Origin: Caproiciproducens sp. MSJ-32 | GTDB taxonomy: Bacteria; Bacillota; Clostridia; Clostridiales; Clostridiaceae | Direction of reading: 5' to 3' | DNA length: 54,431 nucleotides | Assembly: GCF_018918055.1 (NCBI RefSeq) | Contig: NZ_JAHLPS010000066.1 | Span: 1-54,431 of the forward strand | Shown here: positions 50,027 through 54,431 of the stretch, in pieces | How positions within the stretch are numbered: position 1 is the first letter of the stretch | Layout of the letters: every line of letters starts with the position of its first letter | Notes under the pieces: model-generated | Told to the model about the DNA's origin: nothing | The model's database searches: none | What the model saw: only the letters and a program-made list of their open reading frames with translations | Position numbers and translations under genes: made by a program

Positions 50027-50061
50027 AGTTAGAAGTAGCTATACTACTTCTAACTTTTTTT
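50027..50061 (+). terminator. Terminator between R and M genes
   Basis: A perfect 12-bp stem (AGTTAGAAGTAG with its complement) with a 5-nt loop, followed by TTTTTTT on the plus strand. It ends endonuclease transcription and overlaps the last codons of the convergent methylase. Confidence 0.9.
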
Positions 50062-51018
50062 GTATATCTGTTCAACTTGTGTAATTTTATTTACGATTTC
50101 TTTTAAAACTGGAACTGCTACAGAATTTCCAAACTGCTTCCATGCTTGACTATCTGACACTGGTATTATAAATTTTTCTGGAAACCCTTGCACGGCTCTA
50201 CATTCTTTAGGTGCAAGTTTTCTTACTTTTCCATTAACTAAATATGCACCAGTTTTTGCCCCAGCTCCACCACCTTCTGCTGATAAAGTTATTGCATGAC
50301 CTTTAGGACTATATATTCTATCCCCTTGACCTCCTTTATTTATAGTACCTATTCTTATTGGCTTTAGCTGTCTTTTCTCAACAACTATATCTTTCATTAC
50401 AATATCATCTCTAATTATTAAATAATCCTTCGTTTCTTCATCTGGAAGCAAAATATCCTCTAACGCAACGTCTTTATAAGATGGCTTAGGAAACTCAAAT
50501 TTGGTTACTTCTAAGTCCTTTCTAAATCCAATTATATATACTCTTTTCCTAGATTGAGGTACTCCATACTCACTTGCATTTAATGTTGAATAGAAAACAT
50601 TATAGCCGATTTCCTCTAAAATACTAATCATGCGGCTAATAGTAGCCCCATCTGAATGCTTTTCTAAATTAGCAACATTTTCTAAAAATAAAACCTTAGG
50701 TTTGTGATAAGCTGCAATTCTCGCAATTTCAAAAAAAAGTGTACCTCTTGAATCTTCAAATCCTCTTTGCAAACCACTAATACTAAAAGGTTGACATGGA
50801 AATCCCCCACAAAGTATATCATGACTTGGTATATCTTTTGCATCTATTTTAGTTATATCACCATGTGGCATATCACCGAAGTTAGCTCTGTAGGTCATGC
50901 AGGCATACTTATCAATTTCTGAAGAAAAAATACATTTTCCACCAAAATGTTCCAATGCAATTCTAAACCCTCCGATTCCTGCAAATAAATCTATAAATGT
51001 AACTGAATCTTTAAACAC
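50050..51018 (-). CDS. Type II cytosine-5 DNA methyltransferase (HhaI-like TRD)
   Basis: About 322 aa from GTG 51018 (GGGAGGG nine bases upstream). Motif I DLFAGIGGFRIALE, motif IV GGFPCQPFSISG, motif VI LFLENVANL, motif VIII QSRKRVYIIGF, motif X KQFGNSVAVPVL. Its recognition region (GTINKGGQGDRIYSPKGHAI, then LSAEGGGAGAKTGAYLVNG) closely parallels M.HhaI as I remember it. It protects the host from the endonuclease encoded convergently next to it. The end overlaps the terminator stem. Confidence 0.93.
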   Translation of the reverse strand: MFKDSVTFIDLFAGIGGFRIALEHFGGKCIFSSEIDKYACMTYRANFGDMPHGDITKIDAKDIPSHDILCGGFPCQPFSISGLQRGFEDSRGTLFFEIARIAAYHKPKVLFLENVANLEKHSDGATISRMISILEEIGYNVFYSTLNASEYGVPQSRKRVYIIGFRKDLEVTKFEFPKPSYKDVALEDILLPDEETKDYLIIRDDIVMKDIVVEKRQLKPIRIGTINKGGQGDRIYSPKGHAITLSAEGGGAGAKTGAYLVNGKVRKLAPKECRAVQGFPEKFIIPVSDSQAWKQFGNSVAVPVLKEIVNKITQVEQIYKKS

Positions 51019-51144
51019 TAAGATATACCCTCCCTTCCTCAAATTTTACCAACATTACTCTTATAAAACTCAATATAATCAGCTTCACTTATAACATAAT
51101 AACTTCTTCTATTCAATAAGTAAAGCTATTTAATTCTATATCTA

Positions 51145-51161
51145 ATATAAATTTCTCAAAT
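51145..51161 (+). repeat. 17-bp direct repeat, right copy
   Basis: ATATAAATTTCTCAAAT, identical to 611-627 and in the same orientation, with two further matching bases after one mismatch. Candidate attachment-site core. Confidence 0.35.
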
Positions 51162-51356
51162 GTATTATAACATTTAATAATATTAAAATTGTATATCTAT
51201 TTTCCCTTTATCCATACAAACAAATACATAAACTCCTATACCTTCCCGCAAATATCCGTCCAACTGCTATCTCTCAATTTATATTTGCGAAAAAGTGAAC
51301 CCCCGGGGTTCAAATCCCTTCAAAACCTTAGTCTACGGAAACATAAAACACACATG

Positions 51357-51378
51357 AAAAAAAGGGGCAAATTGCCCC
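51357..51378 (-). terminator. Terminator of rlmD
   Basis: Minus-strand GGGGCAA, T, TTGCCCC followed by seven T: a 7-bp perfect GC-rich stem with a minimal loop, about 18 nt past the rlmD stop. Confidence 0.93.
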
Positions 51379-51395
51379 AAGCCTTTGATTTCAAG

Positions 51396-52760
51396 CTATT
51401 TCTTCTCTATCAATACGACCGTCTCAACGTGGCTAGTGTGTGGAAACATATCTACAGGCTGAACTTCCTTAACTTCATAGCCCTTTTCTGTTAATATTTT
51501 TAAATCTCTAGCTAAAGTACTTGGATCACAGGAAACATAAACTATTCTTTCTGGTTTTGCTTCCCCAATTGCATCTAATAATTTTATATCACATCCCTTT
51601 CTCGGTGGATCTACTACTATTACTTCTGGTCTTATTCCCTCATTTATTAAGTTTGGAATTACTTCTTCAGATTTACCAACAAAGAACTCTGCATTATCCA
51701 CAGAATTACTGTTAGCATTTTTCCTTGCATTGTGAATAGCTTCTTCTATTATTTCTACGCCATAAACTTTTTTTGCTTTTTGAGATAAAAATAATGTTAT
51801 TGTACCTGTTCCACAGTAGGCATCAAATACTGTTTCTTCTCCAGTTAATCCTGCGTATTCTAAAGCCTTTCTATATAAAACTTCTGTTTGTTTAGGATTA
51901 ACTTGAAAAAAGGATAATGGTGATATATTAAATTTAAATTCTCCAATGTAATCAGTTATTGTATCTTCTCCATATAAGCTAATACACTTTTGTCCTAATA
52001 TTACATTAGTTTCTGCCTTGTTTATATTTAAAACTATACTCTTTAAACCATCTATATTTTCTTTTAGTTCCTCTATTAACTCATTAATATATGGAACTTT
52101 TTCATCTGTAGAAACTAAAACTACCATGACTTCATTCGTTTTAAACCCTCTACGAATCATAATATGTCTTATAAGTCCCTTTTTATTAAATATTCCATCT
52201 ATGCTGGCAGGATCTATATTATATTTTTCCATCCATTCTCTAACTATCTTTGTAACTATATCTGCAACTTTATCTTGTATTAGGCAGCTATCTAAATCTA
52301 TTATATTATGACTTCTTGGAGCATAAAAACCTATTGATAGTTTCCCTTTCACAATGCCTACTGGAAGCTGAACTTTATTTCTATATCTTTCAGGCTTCTC
52401 CATTCCAATAGGAAACTTAACTAAGTTTTCATCTAAGCCCCCAATTTTAGATATACAGTCTTTAACTCTTTCATGCTTATATTTCAATTGTTTATTATAA
52501 TTCATATGTTGAACAGAACATCCGCCACATCTCTTATAATATTGGCATTTTGGCTCAACTCTATCTTCTGATGCTTCTATAACTTCAATTAATTTTCCAT
52601 AAGCAAAATTCTTTTTAACCTTTACTATTAATGCTCTTACTTTTTCTCCCTCGATAGCTCCATCTATGAATATTGGATATCCTTTTATTTTAGCTATACC
52701 TTCTCCTTCATATCCCGTTCCAACTATATCTAATATATATTCTTTATTTTTTTCCACCAA
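51396..52760 (-). CDS. rlmD: 23S rRNA (uracil-C5)-methyltransferase RlmD-type
   Basis: 454 aa from TTG 52760 (GAGG eight bases upstream), [24 protein letters not shown] domain (1-60), [4Fe-4S] cysteines in [16 protein letters not shown] (about 72-83) with a fourth near 158, Rossmann SAM motif [24 protein letters not shown], and the catalytic Cys in [15 protein letters not shown]. It methylates a 23S rRNA uridine with SAM. Clostridia often have several paralogues, so the exact U position is not certain. The first host gene right of the prophage. Confidence 0.92.
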   Translation of the reverse strand: MVEKNKEYILDIVGTGYEGEGIAKIKGYPIFIDGAIEGEKVRALIVKVKKNFAYGKLIEVIEASEDRVEPKCQYYKRCGGCSVQHMNYNKQLKYKHERVKDCISKIGGLDENLVKFPIGMEKPERYRNKVQLPVGIVKGKLSIGFYAPRSHNIIDLDSCLIQDKVADIVTKIVREWMEKYNIDPASIDGIFNKKGLIRHIMIRRGFKTNEVMVVLVSTDEKVPYINELIEELKENIDGLKSIVLNINKAETNVILGQKCISLYGEDTITDYIGEFKFNISPLSFFQVNPKQTEVLYRKALEYAGLTGEETVFDAYCGTGTITLFLSQKAKKVYGVEIIEEAIHNARKNANSNSVDNAEFFVGKSEEVIPNLINEGIRPEVIVVDPPRKGCDIKLLDAIGEAKPERIVYVSCDPSTLARDLKILTEKGYEVKEVQPVDMFPHTSHVETVVLIEKK

Positions 52761-52841
52761 ACCTATCACCTCAAATAGATTATTTCATAATATCATAATT
52801 CTAAAATTCACCTAATAATATCATATATAATAATGAAATAC

Positions 52842-52890
52842 AAAAAAAAATGGCACCATGCGATGCCGTGTTCAGAATTAGTTGCCATTT
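52842..52890 (-). promoter_or_regulatory. Attenuator-like leader of rlmD with 26-codon frame
   Basis: On the minus strand an inner hairpin GGCATC, GCAT, GGTGCC (52852-52867) is followed by nine T (52842-52850), a strong terminator about 80 nt before rlmD. A competing outer pairing (TGGCA 52883-52889 with TGCCA near 52849-52855) excludes it. A frame starting ATG 52888 (MATNSEHGIAWCHFF, 26 codons, AGGA upstream) runs through both. This suggests translation-coupled attenuation, or just a terminator of upstream transcription. Confidence 0.55.
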
Positions 52891-53053
52891 AATTCCTATT
52901 TTTTATTATATCATATTTCTTAGATATTATACATTATACTGTAAATTATATAAATATAAATATTAATTTTTTGTAAACTTTCTTATTTTTTATTATTTTT
53001 ATACTAATTTAATACTATAAAAATACAAAATATATACTTTTGTTATATATATA

Positions 53054-53068
53054 TGATAATCATTTTCA
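53054..53068. promoter_or_regulatory. Fur-box-like site
   Basis: TGATAATCATTTTCA matches the 15-bp 7-1-7 Fur consensus TGATAATnATTATCA in all but one base and is followed by more ATTTTC repeats. It lies 142 bp before the IclR gene. In such AT-rich DNA one match could be chance. Confidence 0.45.
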
Positions 53069-53137
53069 TTTTCATTTTAATTTTATTTCTTTATAAACAT
53101 TTTTCCTCATTTCCAAATGAAAGAAAACTCCTCTTTA

Positions 53138-53166
53138 TTGTTTTAGCTTATCATATTTGTTATAAT
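53138..53166 (+). promoter_or_regulatory. Promoter of the IclR gene
   Basis: TTGTTT (53138-53143), 17-nt spacer, TATAAT (53161-53166), 30 bp before ATG 53196, with TAGGAGGT as ribosome site. Confidence 0.72.
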
Positions 53167-53195
53167 TTTTTTATATAATAGGAGGTAAAATTGCA

Positions 53196-53987
53196 ATGAA
53201 AAAAACTGAACATAGACCTACTGAAAGAGTTCTTGATATATTAGAATTATTATCTTCACATCCAGAAGGACTAACCCTTACTGAAATTTCTGATAAGATT
53301 AAATCTCCTATAAGTACTATTTACCCTATAGTTCATACAATGTCTGAAAGAAAGTTTTTATACGCAGATAAAAACACTTCAAGATACAGTATAGGTATAT
53401 CCTCCTATAGTGTTGGTATCTCTTATGCTAATAACACAAATGTATTTAAATTTATAAAGATGCAAATGCAGTACATTGTAAATCAAGCTAAGGAAATATG
53501 TCAATTGGGAGTCTTAGATAAAAATGAAGTTTTTTATATTGCAAAAGTAGAATCAGATGAACCTATTAGACTTGTCTCTTCTATAGGAAAGAAGTTTCCT
53601 GCATATTGTACAGCAATGGGTAAATCTTTATTATGTAATAAAAATTTAGATGAATTAAAAGAATTATATCCTGAGGGATTAAAAGCATATACAAAAAATA
53701 CAGTAACAAATTTTGATGAATTATATAAACAGACTGCTAAAATAAAAATTGATGGATTTGCTTCAGAGTTTGGCGAACTTAATGATTATCAGCATTGTGT
53801 AGCCGTGCCTCTATTTAATAACGAAAAGATTGTTGCAGCTCTTAGCGTTAGCATTCCTGCTTTTAGGGCAAGCTCAGAAAAAATTGAATTAACAAAAAAA
53901 CTATTGTTAGAAGTTCGTTCAGAAATAGAAAAATACCTTACTGAAAATCATGTAAATACAGATATGCTGCTTTATGGTGATTATTAA
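53196..53987 (+). CDS. IclR-family transcriptional regulator
   Basis: 263 aa. The N-terminal winged helix (TERVLDILELLSSHPEGLTL, TEISDKIKSPISTIYPIVHT) is followed by an effector domain with KKFPAYCTAMGKSLL (about 145) and DYQHCVAVPLFNNEKIVAAL (about 208), standard IclR landmarks. IclR proteins usually control catabolism of aromatic acids or sugars next to them; no target gene is in the window. A Fur-box-like site lies upstream. Confidence 0.9.
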   Translation: MKKTEHRPTERVLDILELLSSHPEGLTLTEISDKIKSPISTIYPIVHTMSERKFLYADKNTSRYSIGISSYSVGISYANNTNVFKFIKMQMQYIVNQAKEICQLGVLDKNEVFYIAKVESDEPIRLVSSIGKKFPAYCTAMGKSLLCNKNLDELKELYPEGLKAYTKNTVTNFDELYKQTAKIKIDGFASEFGELNDYQHCVAVPLFNNEKIVAALSVSIPAFRASSEKIELTKKLLLEVRSEIEKYLTENHVNTDMLLYGDY

Positions 53988-53999
53988 AGAATAAACCTT

Positions 54000-54043
54000 G
54001 GGGCTGTCGCATTAGCGGGTGAAAAAACGCTAGCGACAGCTCC
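54000..54043. repeat. Inverted repeat, IS1182 end and/or terminator
   Basis: GGGGCTGTCGCATTAGCG and CGCTAGCGACAGCTCC pair over about 16 bp with a 10-nt loop, then TATTTTT. It can end iclR transcription, and GGGGCTGTCGCA resembles terminal repeats of IS1182-type elements, whose transposase end lies 110 bp away. Confidence 0.65.
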
Positions 54044-54152
54044 TATTTTTCAATAAAAAGAGAAGATTCGAATCTTTGCTGACAAAATAAAATTATTTCT
54101 TAAAAAAGGCGCACTTTAATAAGCCTAAGAAAAAAGACTTTTTTAAAATTAA

Positions 54153-54431
54153 TTATGCAGTTTTCTTTATTTCAAATAAATGTTGTCCAGTTCGGCCTGC
54201 TTGGATTTTTCTATGAATTTTATTTATATTATGCGCCATTGCAAGCAATGTACTTTCGGCTAAAACATTTCTTTGTCCACGACACATGAACCTTCTAAAA
54301 TTCATATCTTGTTTAACTTGCGCAAAGGAACCTTCTGCTTGAATACTCCTATTCATTCTTAGCAAGCAACCTTCATCACTAATTATTCTGTCTAAGGCTT
54401 CTTTTCTTTGACGATTAAATTTTTTTGAGGT
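54153..54431 (-). CDS. IS1182-family transposase, C-terminal part (runs off window)
   Basis: 93 residues are visible (FNRQRKEALDRIISDEGCLL and on to LFEIKKTA), the frame remaining open to the window edge. RMNRSIQAEGSFAQVKQDMN and RRFMCRGQRNVLAESTLLAM then AHNINKIHR are the C-terminal block of IS1182-type DDE transposases, including the late Glu in QAEGSF. The rest lies beyond the window, so integrity is unknown. The inverted repeat at 54000 may be its end. Confidence 0.8.
   Translation of the reverse strand, partial: TSKKFNRQRKEALDRIISDEGCLLRMNRSIQAEGSFAQVKQDMNFRRFMCRGQRNVLAESTLLAMAHNINKIHRKIQAGRTGQHLFEIKKTA

Larger units (their letters stand above)
51043..51395. other. AT-rich right prophage junction
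   Basis: About 350 bp without a gene. It holds the right copy of the 17-bp repeat, a short GC-rich stretch (CCCCCGGGGTTCAAATCCC, 51300-51318) resembling a tRNA T-arm but without an acceptor stem or CCA, and the rlmD terminator. The right attachment site probably lies here. Confidence 0.5.

Noticed and set aside
51296-51325. tRNA-like T-arm (GGGGTTCAAATCCC) right of the prophage
   Set aside because: Only the T-loop matches. The stem pairs poorly beyond three bases and there is no acceptor stem, anticodon arm or CCA, so no tRNA gene can be called.

Overview
The window is low-GC, Clostridium-like (Firmicutes) DNA: AT-rich codons, strong AGGAGG-type ribosome binding sites, many TTG and GTG starts, and clostridial families such as RlmD, Spo0E and SpoIIM-like proteins. 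No species can be named from the sequence alone. Nearly every gene lies on the minus strand, so transcription runs from high to low coordinates. The only plus-strand genes are a restriction module (48999-50018) and an IclR regulator (53196-53987).

Left part (1-7700): an IS66-type remnant (1-294), then a complete operon for a circular bacteriocin of the enterocin AS-48 / uberolysin / circularin type. A 73-aa precursor with a TTG start (7320-7541) is followed by the large membrane protein (AS-48B-like), a SpoIIM/DUF95 protein (C-like), an ABC ATPase (D-like), an overlooked 28-aa cationic hydrophobic peptide in the immunity-peptide position (4166-4252), and a second export/immunity ABC system (E, F, G and H-like). 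Two strong hairpins separate the precursor gene from the processing genes.

Middle part (about 7.7-51.1 kb): a siphovirus prophage of the HK97/TP901 type. From left to right it has two overlapping large serine recombinases, the lysis genes (holin, HNH gene, and an amidase broken by a frameshift right at its catalytic motif), tail tip, Dit, tape measure, a tail chaperone with a -1 frameshift, tail and head-completion genes, capsid, protease, portal and terminase. The structural operon carries two cargo insertions with their own promoters and terminators: a type III toxin-antitoxin system (ToxN plus three pseudoknot RNA repeats, 20160-20946) and an unknown 215-aa gene (23837-24484). Several intrinsic terminators punctuate the late operon. 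Right of the terminase lies an accessory block: Spo0E-like phosphatase, gamma-glutamylcyclotransferase plus amidoligase, two DNA methyltransferases and a zinc-finger protein. Beyond it are a cos-like region with helically phased 9-mers and its HNH gene, a DUF1492 regulator, the replication/recombination genes (primase-helicase, family B polymerase, DUF669, a nuclease-ATPase fusion, VRR-NUC, a frameshifted SNF2 helicase), an antirepressor, and a lysogeny block with two ImmA-like proteins, one lacking its catalytic Glu.

Right part (48.9-54.4 kb): a complete type II restriction-modification system (C protein with a recognisable C-box operator, endonuclease, convergent HhaI-like C5 methyltransferase), then host-like DNA: rlmD with an attenuator-like leader, a Fur-box-like site, an IclR regulator, and the end of an IS1182-type element. 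The prophage looks partly decayed (frameshifted endolysin and helicase). It concentrates selfish and defensive cargo: toxin-antitoxin, restriction-modification, three methyltransferases, a sporulation inhibitor candidate and a neighbouring bacteriocin operon.
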